Positions 43,817 through 54,000 of a DNA stretch of 64,000 nucleotides are shown here, piece by piece. This DNA comes from Vibrio plantisponsor (GTDB taxonomy: Bacteria > Pseudomonadota > Gammaproteobacteria > Enterobacterales > Vibrionaceae): NCBI RefSeq assembly GCF_013041605.1, contig NZ_JABEQC010000007.1:62001-126000 (forward strand), written 5' to 3'. Below the pieces are notes generated by a model that made no database searches, was not told the origin of the DNA, and was given only the letters and a program-made list of their open reading frames with translations. Both the position numbers and the translations under genes were made by a program. Every line of letters starts with the position of its first letter. The first letter of the stretch is position 1.

Positions 43817-44734
43817 TTAAACCATATTGGCTTCGCGTAATGCTTTGATGTCTTTTGACGGAGGTGAGCCGAATAAGCGGCTGTACTCACGACTAAACTG
43901 CGAAGGGCTTTCATAGCCTACTTTAAAGGTCGTAGCCATAGCATCTAGATTCTCAGTTAACATCAAACGTCTTGCTTCGCTTAAGCGCAGCTTTTTCTGA
44001 AACTGAAGTGGGGTCATAGACGTCATAGAGCGGAAGTGGGTATAAAAAGCAGACTTGCTCATACCACTGTAAGCGGCAAGTTCGCCTACGCTAAGCGGCT
44101 TCACAAAGTTGTTTTTTAGCCATTCGATGGCTTTTGAAATCTGATGGCTATGACTACCGTCGGTAACGATCTGGTTTAGCCTCGAACCTTGCTCACTCAT
44201 CAGAAGTCGATAAAAAATCTCACGTTTAATCACCGGAGCGAGAACTTTGATCGATTCAGGCTCATCCATTAAAGACAGCAAACGGACAAAAGCATCAAGC
44301 AGTGGTTGAGACAGTGTCCCGACAGCAATACCTTTTTGTGCTTCTTTGTTTTGGGTACCAGAATAGTCACTGTCGACAATCAGTTGGGAAATTTCCTGTA
44401 AATCCAATTCTAAGATTAGCCCTAGATACGGCTTCTCTTTGCTTGCTTCCATAATGTTGGCGGTGATAGGGAGATTAACCGACGAAATCAAAAAATGGTT
44501 GGCGTCGTAGATGAAGCTGTCTCCACCTAATAGAACCTGTTTTTTCCCCTGAGCAATCAGACAGATACTCGCATTATGAGTGTAACTGGTGGGTGGGGTT
44601 GGGGCTTCCCAGCGGCTTAACCTCAGCCCCGGAATACCTGTGTCATTACCAAACTGGTTACTCGTTCTTGTCCATTTTTCGATCAAGCTACCTAATTTTG
44701 AGTGAGTGTCAGAGACAGGTGTTGTACGACTCAT
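43817..44734 (-). CDS. AraC-family regulator, YqhC-like
   Basis: From ATG 44734 (MSRTTPVSDTHSKLG; AAAGGAAA upstream) the protein is 305 residues. It has an AraC_N cupin-like domain (about 20-180: GIPGLRLSRWEAPTPPTSYT, HNASICLIAQGKKQVLLGG). A C-terminal AraC double HTH follows (about 205-300: LSVGELAAYSGMSKSAFYTH, TSMTPLQFQKKLRLSEARRL, YESPSQFSREYSRLFGSPP). It lies 200 bp upstream of the YqhD-like gene on the same strand. By analogy with YqhC it should activate that gene on exposure to aldehydes. Confidence 0.9.
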   Translation of the reverse strand: MSRTTPVSDTHSKLGSLIEKWTRTSNQFGNDTGIPGLRLSRWEAPTPPTSYTHNASICLIAQGKKQVLLGGDSFIYDANHFLISSVNLPITANIMEASKEKPYLGLILELDLQEISQLIVDSDYSGTQNKEAQKGIAVGTLSQPLLDAFVRLLSLMDEPESIKVLAPVIKREIFYRLLMSEQGSRLNQIVTDGSHSHQISKAIEWLKNNFVKPLSVGELAAYSGMSKSAFYTHFRSMTSMTPLQFQKKLRLSEARRLMLTENLDAMATTFKVGYESPSQFSREYSRLFGSPPSKDIKALREANMV

Positions 44735-45102
44735 GGTTTTTCCTTTTAGCCATTTGTGAACCGCTGTGGCTAGATTTGTGAACAAGTGAATAGTGTAAGA
44801 ATATTAGGCAATATTTTAAAATCAAGTGGTAATTAACATAAGAAAGAGTATTGAAACTTTTTTGAAAATAAAGATATTTAAAATCATGTTATTAGGTTGT
44901 TTTTTCAAGTGTTAAATACTTAGGTTGTCGCGTTGTAAATAAAAGGTACTGAACTTATTTATGGATAATTAGGCAAGGAATTAAAATGAATAGGCTAACA
45001 CTATTGTCAGAATAGAGCGTAGATTTTCGTCAGATCGATTCAAATGAATAAATCACTGAATCTGGATGAGCTTTAACAATGAATAAGTTGACGGAGAAGA
45101 TT
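44735..45102. other. Intergenic region between AraC-type and cupin genes
   Basis: These 368 bp are AT-rich and lie between divergent genes. I see no coding sequence, RNA gene or clear operator. An alternative cupin start at 45079 falls in it. Confidence 0.45.
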
Positions 45103-45549
45103 ATGAGTAATGACGATATTAAAGAAATTCCTCAAGTACTGCAGGCTGGAGTATTCAATGGCAAAGGAATTTTTAATCTAGGCGAAGAAAACAAAGCATA
45201 CGCAGAGTATTTTACTGGTACTAGTTACTTGGCGTTGCTCAATATCCCAGGTTTGTTAGTAGCCAATGTTACCTTTGAACCTGGATGTCGCAATTTTTGG
45301 CATGTTCATCATAAAGGTGGGCAAATTCTATTAGTTACTGGCGGTAGAGGTTGGTATCAAGAAGAGGGTAAGCCAGCGCGTGAACTCCATGCTGGAGATG
45401 TGGTTCACATAGCTCCGGACACTAAGCATTGGCATGGTGCAGCAAAAGACAGTTGGTTTTCGCATGTAGCAGTGGAAATACCCGCCGAAGGGTCTAGTAA
45501 TGAATGGTTTGAGCAAGTATCTGAACAAGAATATAGCAAGCTAAACTAA
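45103..45549 (+). CDS. Cupin-domain protein
   Basis: From ATG 45103 (GGAG seven bases upstream) the protein is 148 residues; ATG 45079 would add eight. It is a single cupin domain: motif 1 GCRNFWHVHHKGGQILLVTG with metal-ligand His residues, and motif 2 GDVVHIAPDTKHWHGA. The sequence resembles the cupins found with carboxymuconolactone-type proteins and bacterial hydroxynitrile-lyase-like cupins. The substrate is unknown. It is divergent from the YqhC-like regulator, which may also control it. Confidence 0.82.
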   Translation: MSNDDIKEIPQVLQAGVFNGKGIFNLGEENKAYAEYFTGTSYLALLNIPGLLVANVTFEPGCRNFWHVHHKGGQILLVTGGRGWYQEEGKPARELHAGDVVHIAPDTKHWHGAAKDSWFSHVAVEIPAEGSSNEWFEQVSEQEYSKLN

Positions 45550-45565
45550 TAACTTCTGTTGAATG

Positions 45566-45598
45566 AAAAAGAGTGGCTAATTTGCCACTCTTTTCTCT
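45566..45598. terminator. Bidirectional terminator between cupin and mdlB genes
   Basis: AAAAGAGTGGC (45567-45577), loop TAATTT and GCCACTCTTTT (45584-45594) form a perfect 11-bp stem with A/T runs on both sides, between convergent genes. Confidence 0.88.
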
Positions 45599-47382
45599 TA
45601 TCGTTCCGCTTCGGCAACCATTCGTTCTTGCTGCTGAAGTTGGTACATGGCTTTATAGCGCCCATGCTCCACTAGCATCAACTGATGATGATTACCTTGT
45701 TCGATAAGATGCCCCTTATCCAGCACCAAAATGCGGTCAGCGTGATGGATGGTAGACAGACGATGCGCAACAACGATCAGCGTGACCTTGCCTCTTAGCT
45801 CGTTTAACGCTCTCTGTACGATTTGTTCTGTTTCGCTGTCGATGTTGGCCGTTGCTTCATCGAGCAGCAAAATCTTAGGTGAACCGGCTAACGCGCGAGC
45901 AATGATCAGCTGTTGTCTTTGTCCGGTAGATAGTCTTAATCCGCCTTCACCTAACTGAGTTTGATAGCCGTCGGTCATCTGCATGATGACATCGTGCAAA
46001 TGTGCCTGTTTGGCGGCCAGTTCAACGGCTTCTTGGCTCAAATTTCTACCCATATCGATGTTATCAAACACTGTTGTTGCCTGAACAAAAGGCTCTTGTG
46101 GGATAAAGCCAATCAACTGGCGCAGTGTTTTGGGTGCGTATTGGTTCAGTTCATGCCCGTCAATCTTGATTGAACCTGACTGCGACTGATAGAAGTTAAG
46201 CAGCAGGCTGAGTAAGGTTGATTTACCGCTGCCCGTATGGCCAACAATCGCGAAGAACTTTCCTGACTCTACGGTGGCATTGATATTGTGCAGCACCGCC
46301 TTGTCTGCTTGGTAACTGAACGACAGGTTTTCAATACTTAAATCACCTTGTTCAATGTGATTCCAGCGTACTTCTTTTTGTTCTGAAGAAGGCTCTTGCA
46401 GCAACTCATACACACGATCACCAGCGACGACTGCCTGCTGATAAAGGCTGAAACGCTGAGTGATCTCAACCAGAGGTTCAGTAAAGCGCCCTAAGTAACT
46501 TAAGTAAGCGTATAGAACACCGACTTCCGCTACGCCTTCTACGACTTGTAAGCCAAAGAACCACACCACACCAGCTAAGATCAGAATGCTTAACAAGTTA
46601 ATCGCAGGGCGAAGCAACATTGAGCCGACAATCACCGCTTTTAAACGCGTATCGTAATACTGGCTGTTAATCTGTTCGAACTGCTGCTGTTTATTTTGCT
46701 GTTGGTTGGTGGCTTGAATCACCGTCATACCGCTGATCGACTCGTTCATGGTCGAGTTGATATCAGAGCGTAGCTGACGGCTTTGCGTCACCGCTTTAAC
46801 ACTGAATTTTTGGTAGAGGTAAATTAAGCTTACAACCGCAGGTATCAACGCCAGAGCCACCAGCATCAATTGCAAATCTAGTATTGCCATCGCGGTCAGG
46901 ATACCAATCAGCAAAACCAAGTTGGCTAAGATATTCGATAAGAACTGCACATAGATATCTTTGATTGATTCGGTGTCATTGGTAATACGGCTCACCAACT
47001 GACCTGTACGAGAATAGTCAAAAAACGCCACAGGTAAGGTCAACACGTGTTTAAACAATCGCTTACGTATGTCTAATACCGCATTAAGCGCAATATCTAA
47101 AAAGCGTAGGGTTTGTTGATATTTTAAATAGGTACCCAATAACACAGAAATGATGAACAGAGCGATAACGCCAACCACAGGCCAAACAGGGTAGTGATTC
47201 TGCATCACGAATTCATCGATAAACACTTTGCTCAGCATAGGGCCAAGCACGTCAAAAGCGGTCGCGAGTACCACCAGTAACAAGGTTTTTATAAACAGTG
47301 CTTTTTCAGCGAATACATAGCTCATCAGGAGTTTGATTGAGCCTGAGCTGTTTTTCTCTTTCATTGTGTTTGCCTTGCTCAT
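45598..47382 (-). CDS. mdlB: Heterodimeric ABC exporter subunit MdlB-like (SmdB)
   Basis: From ATG 47382 (GGAGGAAGAG upstream) the protein is 594 residues; the ATG overlaps the mdlA stop (ATGA). It has a six-span exporter domain (about 30-330) and a C-terminal ABC cassette. Walker A is GHTGSGKST and Walker B ILLLDEATANID with the catalytic Glu. The signature is LSTGQRQQLIIARAL rather than LSGGQ. With MdlA, this gives one standard and one degenerate ATP site, as in TM287/288-type exporters. It probably exports drugs or lipid-like compounds; the substrate is unknown. Confidence 0.9.
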   Translation of the reverse strand: MSKANTMKEKNSSGSIKLLMSYVFAEKALFIKTLLLVVLATAFDVLGPMLSKVFIDEFVMQNHYPVWPVVGVIALFIISVLLGTYLKYQQTLRFLDIALNAVLDIRKRLFKHVLTLPVAFFDYSRTGQLVSRITNDTESIKDIYVQFLSNILANLVLLIGILTAMAILDLQLMLVALALIPAVVSLIYLYQKFSVKAVTQSRQLRSDINSTMNESISGMTVIQATNQQQNKQQQFEQINSQYYDTRLKAVIVGSMLLRPAINLLSILILAGVVWFFGLQVVEGVAEVGVLYAYLSYLGRFTEPLVEITQRFSLYQQAVVAGDRVYELLQEPSSEQKEVRWNHIEQGDLSIENLSFSYQADKAVLHNINATVESGKFFAIVGHTGSGKSTLLSLLLNFYQSQSGSIKIDGHELNQYAPKTLRQLIGFIPQEPFVQATTVFDNIDMGRNLSQEAVELAAKQAHLHDVIMQMTDGYQTQLGEGGLRLSTGQRQQLIIARALAGSPKILLLDEATANIDSETEQIVQRALNELRGKVTLIVVAHRLSTIHHADRILVLDKGHLIEQGNHHQLMLVEHGRYKAMYQLQQQERMVAEAER

Positions 47383-49118
47383 ATCAGCTCTTCCTCCAAA
47401 GCCTGCTCCATTTGCTGATAAGCCGCCATGCGTGAATACCAACCATCTAGGCTAATAAGCTGATGATGTTTACCTCGTTCAATGATTTCGCCGTGTGAAA
47501 GCACAATATTCTCATCTGCGTGTTCAATGGCAGACAGGCGATGACTGACCACAACAACGGTTTGTTCTCTGCGTTGTTGAAGGTGCTTAATGATGAGTTT
47601 TTCAGTTTTAATATCCACGGCGGACAGGGCATCATCTAACACCAAAATCGGAGCTTGGCTGATTAAAGCTCGGGCAATCGAAATCCGTTGTCGCTGGCCA
47701 CCGGAGAGTGTCACGCCTCGTTCTCCCACTAGGGTTTGATAACCATCGGGGAACTGAAGTATGTCATCGTGAATCGCCGCCAGTTTCGCCGCTTGATAGA
47801 CATCTTCATCGGTTGCGTTTGGCATACCAATGCGAATGTTCTCCATGATGGTCATACTGAACAGAAAAGCATCCTGTGGGACGTAGGCATACAGACCGCG
47901 TAACTTCGCCAAAGGAATATCAGCTATCGAAACACCAGAAACAGAAATATCTCCTTGGGTAGATTCCCAATAACGCATTAACAGATGAAGCAGAGTCGAT
48001 TTCCCTGAACCGGTTGCTCCCGTAATACCAAGCACGCGGTTTGGCTCAACACTGAGAGAGAGGTTTTTCAGTGTGCTTTGATTGGTATCTGGATAATCAA
48101 ATGTCAGATCTTTTACTGCAAGAGCATAGCCCCCAGGCATTTGTGTTCCTTTATCTGCAACGGAATCCGGCAATTTCAATAATGATTCCAAGCGACCAAT
48201 AGCCGCATTACCTCGTTGCAAGATGTTCATCAGCCAGCCGAATGCGTACATTGGCCAAATCAGTTCTGATAAACACAGAGTGAAACTGGTGAGCTGACCA
48301 ACGGTCAATTTTTCTTGGCTGATCTGCCAGCCACCCACGATCAAAGCAATCAGCAGTGCAGATCCAAGGCTGAGCTGAATAATTGGGTCGAACAGGGCTT
48401 CTGAACGCTGTACATTGTATGTAGTGCGAGCGGATTGCTGGGCAATCTGTGCAAACTTGTCTGACTCAATTTCTTCACGCCCCATCGATTTAATCAAACG
48501 AATTCCGGACACCGATTGTTGGGTCTGTTCGTTCAGTGTGGAGAAGGAATCGAGCGTTTCCTTAAACTGGTGGTGAATACGATTCGACAGCTTGTAGAAA
48601 CCATATCCCATAAACGGAAACGGAATAATTGCTAAGATCGCCAGTTGCCAGTCAATGAAAATGAACATCATGATCAGCACCAGAATGAAGGTCAGTAATC
48701 CGTCGAAACCAGACAAAATACCTTCGCCAGCCGCGACTTCGACGGCATCGATATCATTGGTTGCTCTCGCCATTAAATCGCCAGTCGAGTGGATGTTATA
48801 AAACGCCTGACCTTGGCGAAGAAGGCGGTGATAGAACTGTTCTCGAAGTATGTTTCCCAATTTATAGGAGGTGCCAAACAGCATTCTCCGCCATCCGTAT
48901 CTCAGCAAGTAAACAAGAATACTCACGCCTAACAGTGCAAATAAATAGAATTCAGCCTGCGAGAAATCTTTGGTTTGTAAGAGTTTGTCTATGGCGTTAC
49001 CAATAAGCCACGGCACCGCCATGTTGAGCATAGCGACGGCAAAAAGCATCGATAACGCTATAGCGTAAGTTAAACGATGCTGGTGGAAAAACCACTTTAG
49101 ATGTTGATATAACTGCAT
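47379..49118 (-). CDS. mdlA: Heterodimeric ABC exporter subunit MdlA-like (SmdA)
   Basis: The 579-residue half-transporter has six membrane spans (about 15-300; family motifs GDLMARATNDIDAVEVAAGE and RLIKSMGREE) and an ABC cassette with Walker A GATGSGKST and canonical signature [15 protein letters not shown]. Walker B reads ILVLDDALSAVD, so the catalytic Glu is Asp, as in E. coli MdlA. This marks the degenerate half of a heterodimer with MdlB, encoded next with a 4-nt overlap. The gene begins a two-gene operon ending at the terminator near 45598. Confidence 0.9.
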   Translation of the reverse strand: MQLYQHLKWFFHQHRLTYAIALSMLFAVAMLNMAVPWLIGNAIDKLLQTKDFSQAEFYLFALLGVSILVYLLRYGWRRMLFGTSYKLGNILREQFYHRLLRQGQAFYNIHSTGDLMARATNDIDAVEVAAGEGILSGFDGLLTFILVLIMMFIFIDWQLAILAIIPFPFMGYGFYKLSNRIHHQFKETLDSFSTLNEQTQQSVSGIRLIKSMGREEIESDKFAQIAQQSARTTYNVQRSEALFDPIIQLSLGSALLIALIVGGWQISQEKLTVGQLTSFTLCLSELIWPMYAFGWLMNILQRGNAAIGRLESLLKLPDSVADKGTQMPGGYALAVKDLTFDYPDTNQSTLKNLSLSVEPNRVLGITGATGSGKSTLLHLLMRYWESTQGDISVSGVSIADIPLAKLRGLYAYVPQDAFLFSMTIMENIRIGMPNATDEDVYQAAKLAAIHDDILQFPDGYQTLVGERGVTLSGGQRQRISIARALISQAPILVLDDALSAVDIKTEKLIIKHLQQRREQTVVVVSHRLSAIEHADENIVLSHGEIIERGKHHQLISLDGWYSRMAAYQQMEQALEEELI

Positions 49119-49290
49119 TGCTGACGTTTCTTATATTTGTTGTGTTGTTTCATTGTTAGAGAGGAGAAATGAACACTTATCACTTTTGCTTGCAAAAGTT
49201 TAAATGTGATCACGAAGTAGACTCTACCAACCAGAGGTAAGTTTTGAAATCGAAATTTGGTTGAGTTTTCGTTGATGAAGAGAAAATTAA

Positions 49291-49321
49291 GAAAAAGGCT
49301 GGGTAAGAAACATACCCAGCC
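49291..49321 (-). terminator. Intrinsic terminator of the copper operon
   Basis: GGCTGGGTA (49297-49305) pairs with TACCCAGCC (49313-49321). On the minus strand the hairpin ends in TTTTTC, 33 bp after the CopG-like stop. It separates the copper operon from mdlAB. Confidence 0.85.
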
Positions 49322-49353
49322 AGCAGAGTTGCGCGGTTAGTACTGTTGAACGA

Positions 49354-49794
49354 TCAGTACTTTTTATACAGAGAAAGTTTGCCGTTTTTATCAAACGCAA
49401 TCACATTGAAATCTTTATAAGGCTGATTAGGTGCAGCCATACCCGGTGAATGTTGTGGCATTCCCGGTGCGGCTAAACCTGAAATTTTCGCTGGACGCTC
49501 AGTAAGCAAACGCGCGATATCTGATTCAGGTACGTGGCCTTCAACCATGTAGCCGTCAATCACTGCCGTATGGCAAGACATCAACTGATTCGGCATACCA
49601 AATTGCTTTTTCACTGAACTCCAATCGTTTTGATGGTGTACGTTCACTTCGTAGCCTTTCTCTTCCATGATTGCTGCCCACTCTTTACAGCAGCCACAAG
49701 TAGGGGATTTGTAGAGCTCAATCGTCGGTTTTGCAAACACTGAAAAGCTGAATGTGAGTGCAGACATAGTAATCGCTTTCAATAGGGTCTTCAT
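49354..49794 (-). CDS. copG: DUF411 periplasmic copper protein, CopG-like
   Basis: The 146-residue protein has a signal peptide (about 1-21, ending SVFA before KPTIELY). The DUF411 core shows the thioredoxin-like Cys motif SPTCGCCKEWAAIMEEKGY, further Cys/His in MPNQLMSCHTAV, and GYMVEGHVPESDIARLL. The tail is Met/His-containing (GMPQHSPGMAAP). CopG proteins of this family bind copper through the Cys cluster and act in periplasmic copper tolerance. It is the last gene of the copper operon; AGAGGAAAG precedes the ATG. Confidence 0.85.
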   Translation of the reverse strand: MKTLLKAITMSALTFSFSVFAKPTIELYKSPTCGCCKEWAAIMEEKGYEVNVHHQNDWSSVKKQFGMPNQLMSCHTAVIDGYMVEGHVPESDIARLLTERPAKISGLAAPGMPQHSPGMAAPNQPYKDFNVIAFDKNGKLSLYKKY

Positions 49795-49819
49795 AATTCT
49801 TTCCTCTTGCGTGAAAGTT

Positions 49820-50392
49820 TCACTTCACATCAATGGTTAAGTGACTTTGATTGTAGTTTAGCGTGATAACCCCTTTACTTGGAGTCCAATCAATCGCTTT
49901 AGTCTCATACGGGTTAAGTTGAACGGTTTTCTCAGAAGTTAACTGAGGCAGGGATAGTTCAACAGGTTCAAATAGCTTGTTAAAAACAACCAACTGGGCA
50001 GGACTATCTGCGTCAATAGTAACGGTTGAATTGGTCGAGGTTTCTTCAATCGTCCATTCAACCAGAGTGATTTGCCCTAATGCTTCTAAGTATGCGGCCA
50101 GATTTAGTCTGTCATCGTTTGACAGTGTGCTGGCGAGAAGCTGCATGGTTGGTTCGTTAGCCAAGCTGTCGTTGATGTCATTCAGCGTTTTGCCACGAAT
50201 GTTTCCACCAACATTGCCTGCGCCGTTGGCAAACTGACCGTGACAAGCAACGCAGCCGTAACCGCCAGCGGTTCTGAAAAGCTGCATACCCGTTTCCACA
50301 TTAGGCGATGTTTCTGCTTGAGTCGTTAAGCTGACCAAAGAAAACAAGGCACCGACTATCAGGTTTTTTACACTTTTCATGGAATTGTTCAT
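49820..50392 (-). CDS. Periplasmic c-type cytochrome
   Basis: The 190-residue protein (an alternative start at 50380 would remove four residues) has a signal peptide of about 26 residues ending TTQA. One haem c motif, CVACH in GYGCVACHGQFANGAG, lies near residue 46, and a possible axial Met is in EPTMQLLAS. The C-terminal half (about 105-190) is a beta-rich domain without obvious metal motif. It is encoded between the cupredoxin and CopG genes. An electron-transfer role in periplasmic Cu(I) oxidation is plausible but inferred only from context. Confidence 0.82.
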   Translation of the reverse strand: MNNSMKSVKNLIVGALFSLVSLTTQAETSPNVETGMQLFRTAGGYGCVACHGQFANGAGNVGGNIRGKTLNDINDSLANEPTMQLLASTLSNDDRLNLAAYLEALGQITLVEWTIEETSTNSTVTIDADSPAQLVVFNKLFEPVELSLPQLTSEKTVQLNPYETKAIDWTPSKGVITLNYNQSHLTIDVK

Positions 50393-50437
50393 TTCTCCAA
50401 TAGAGCCCCAACAGCTTACTGTCGGGGCTTCTTGCCA

Positions 50438-51017
50438 TTACAGGCTGATACTCTTCATCATGCCAGCTTCAGCATGACCCGGAATGTTACAGGCAAACTC
50501 AACATTTTTGTCGCCGTGGAAGTGCCATGTGATTTGCTTCCCTTTGCCCGGTTCTACGGTTACTGCGTTGCCCATATCATGCATGTGTTGACCGTTCATG
50601 TTTTTCATCATTTCACGGTGTTCAATTTGCTCTGTCACTGAGCCGATGGTGAACTCATGATTGATTTTGCCTGTATTCATCACAACAAACTGCACGACAT
50701 CATTCGGTTCAATTTTCACTTCTTTTTTGAAGGTGATTTTCATGTCGTCAGACAGCATTACGTGAACCACTTTGTCCGGTTTTGAACCCATGGCTGGCAT
50801 ACCAACATCAGACATCCCCTCCATGCTCATCATATTGCTATGATCCATCTTCATGTCTTTCATCATGGTGTTTGATGACATCTGACTGTGATCCATTTTG
50901 CTGTGATCCATCGAACTGTTCATAGAACCATGGTCATTTGAGTTTGAGTGGCTCATATTGGCAAAAGCGACAGAAGAGCTGATAGTTAATGCGATAGCTA
51001 GAGTAAGTTTTTTCATC
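50438..51017 (-). CDS. Periplasmic cupredoxin with Met/His-rich N-terminal segment (CopI-like)
   Basis: From ATG 51017 (AAGGAA upstream) the protein is 192 residues. It has a signal peptide (MKKLTLAIALTISSSVAFA) and then about 60 residues rich in Met, His and Ser (repeats such as MDHSKMDHSQM and MKMDHSNMM). A cupredoxin domain follows (about 75-192). Type-1 copper ligands are all visible: His in INHEFTIG, then Cys, His and Met in ACNIPGHAEAGM. The N-terminal segment probably binds Cu(I) and the cupredoxin domain transfers or stores copper. It matches the CopI-type copper tolerance cupredoxins. Confidence 0.9.
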
Positions 51018-51045
51018 TTGAGTTCCTTATTCATCAATTCGGTAT

Positions 51046-54000
51046 TTATTTAGTTTCACGCTGTTTCCACAGCTTAAAGATTGCAGGTATTACCAGCAGG
51101 GTAAGTAGTAGGGCTGAAGCCATTCCGCCAATCATAGGGGCCGCGATGCGTTGCATGATTTGCGAACCCGTACCATGGCCATACATGATGGGTATTAAGC
51201 CAATGATTACGGTGATAACGGTCATCATCACCGGACGTACACGCAGCCCAGAACCTTCGCGAATGGCGTTATTCAGGTCATCTTTGCTGAGTGGAATATT
51301 TCGTTCTTCGGCTTTGAGCTTGGTGTAGTGCCATGCTTGGTTCAGGTAAACCAGCATGATGACGCCTATTTCAACCGCCACGCCTGAAAGGGCGATAAAG
51401 CCGACTCCCACAGCAATAGACATGTTGTAATTGAGTGAGTACATCAACCATAAGCCGCCAACCATAGCCAATGGCAGGGTTGCCATAATAATCAGTACTT
51501 CACCGACACGTCGGAAGCTGAAATAGAGCAGCAGGGTGATGATGGTCAATGTAATTGGAACGACGACACTTAAACGCTCTTTCGCACGCTCCATATACTC
51601 GTACTGACCAGACCATGCGAGTGAGTAACCTGCTGGCAACTTCAGTTCCTCTGCTACGCGTTTTTGCGCTTCAGATACATAAGAACCGAGATCTCTACCT
51701 TCGATATCAACAAACACCCAGCCGTTAGGACGCGCATTTTCTGTTTTGATCATCGGTGGACCATCTTCGTAGCGAATATCCGCCACATCCGCCAAGGCTA
51801 TGCGAGCACCGTTTGGCGTCACCAATGGCAGGTTTTGCAGTTTCACTACCGAATCACGGTAGTCTTGCGGATAGCGAACGTTGATAGGGTAACGCTCCAA
51901 TCCTTCGATGGTTTCACCGACATTCATGCCGCCAACAGCGGTGGAAACCACTTGTTGTACGTCTTTGATATTCAGTCCATAACGTGCCGCTGCTTTACGC
52001 TTGATATCAACAGTCACGTATCGGCCACCCGCAACGCGTTCAGCGTAAACCGATGCAGTACCTTCGACTTGGTTAAGAATTGGCTCCAACTGTGAACCGA
52101 TACGTTCAATGGTGCTCAGGTCAGGACCAACGATTTTGATACCAATTGGCGTTTTAATACCAGTGGCTAACATATCGATTCGGGTTTTGATTGGCATTAC
52201 CCAAGCGTTAGTTAAACCGGGGAATTGAATCAGGTTATCAAACTCTTTCCGCAGTGATTCTGTGGTGACACCTTCACGCCACTCTTCACGAGGTTTGAGC
52301 TGAATGACGGTTTCGATCATGGTGAGTGGAGCAGGGTCGGTTGCAGTATCTGCACGGCCGACTTTACCCCATACCGTTTTTACTTCAGGTACGGTTTTGA
52401 TCAGTTTGTTGGTTTGTTGCAGTAACTCACGCGCTTTACCAATCGAAATACCCGGATAAGTGGTCGGCATGTACATCAAGTCGCCTTCATCCAATGGCGG
52501 GATGAATTCGCTGCCCAGTTTACTGGTTGGGTAATAGGCAGACGCCATTAGCGCAACGGCCAATACCAATACCGATTTCGGGAATTTTAAGCTTAGGTTA
52601 AGCAGCGGGCGGTAAAGACCTACCAGCGCTCGGTTAACTGGGTTTTTATGCTCAGGAAGGATCTTTCCGCGAATAAAATAACCCATTAATACTGGAACCA
52701 AGGTAATGGCTAAACCTGCTGAAGCCGCCATCGCGTATGTTTTAGTGAAGGCGAGAGGAGAGAACATTTTCCCTTCTTGGCCTTCAAGAGCGAACACAGG
52801 CACAAAGCTTAACGTAATGATAAGCAGCGAGAAGAACAGCGGTGGACCCACTTCCTGCGCGGCATCACCAATGACTTGCCAGCGATTTTTATCCGTCAGT
52901 GGGGTGCGTTCTATATGCTTGTGTACGTTTTCAATCATGACGATTGCGCCATCCACCATAGCGCCTATGGCGATGGCTATGCCGCCTAGAGACATGATGT
53001 TGGCGTTAATGCCTTGCCAGTGCATGACAATAAAAGCAGATAAGATGCCGACAGGCAGACTCAGAGCAATAACCAGAGACGAACGAATGTGGAACAGGAA
53101 TAATGCACATACAATCGCTACCACGATGAACTCTTCCGCTAACTTCTTCCAAAGGTTCTCAACGGCTGCATTGATAAGCGTAGAGCGGTCATAAGTTGGT
53201 ACAATTTCCACACCATCAGGCAGGCCGCGCTGAAGCTCTTCAAGTTTGGCTTTTACGTTGTCGATCACTTGACTCGCGTTCTCGCCAAAGCGCATCACAA
53301 TCACGCCGCCAACCGCTTCACCTTCGCCATTAAGTTCAGAAATACCACGACGCATTTGTGGACCTAATGAAATGTCCGCAATATCGCCAAGCAGCAACGG
53401 TGTACCTTTGTTAGTCACTTTAAGCGGTAGAGACTGAATATCTTCAATATTGGTCAGATAGCCGGTGGTACGAACCATATGTTCGGCTTCTGCCACTTCT
53501 ACAACCGAAGCGCCAGTCTCTTGGTTGCCGTTTTGAATCGCCATGTTGACTTGTTGAAGCGTCAAGTTGTAAGCGCGCAATTTAGCCGGATCAATCTGGA
53601 TTTGATACTGCTTAACCATACCGCCTACGGTGGCCACTTCAGAGACGCCATCCACCGTTTGCAATTCGTATTTTAAGAACCAGTCTTGCAGGCTGCGTAG
53701 CTGAGCCAAATCATGTTGACCGGTTTTGTCTTGCAATACATAGCTGAATACCCAACCCACACCTGTCGCATCAGGTCCCAGTGTTGGTTTGGCATTGGCT
53801 GGTAGCTTAGGCGCAACTTGGCTCAAATACTCCAGCACTCGTGAACGAGCCCAGTACATGTCGGTTTTATCATTGAAAATGATATACACGTAAGAGTCAC
53901 CAAAGAACGAGTAACCACGTACGGTTTCAGCCCCAGGTACCGCCAGCATTGCGGTTGTGAGCGGGTAAGTAACCTGATCTTCAACCACTTGCGGTGCTTG

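Noticed and set aside
49119..49353. Small RNA gene between the copper operon and mdlA
   Set aside because: Only the copper-operon terminator hairpin (49291-49321) is visible; no promoter-plus-terminator unit could be supported.
52706..53194. 162-codon open frame antisense to cusA
   Set aside because: A long shadow of a strongly coding membrane-protein gene; composition is typical of antisense frames and there is no ribosome-binding site or domain.
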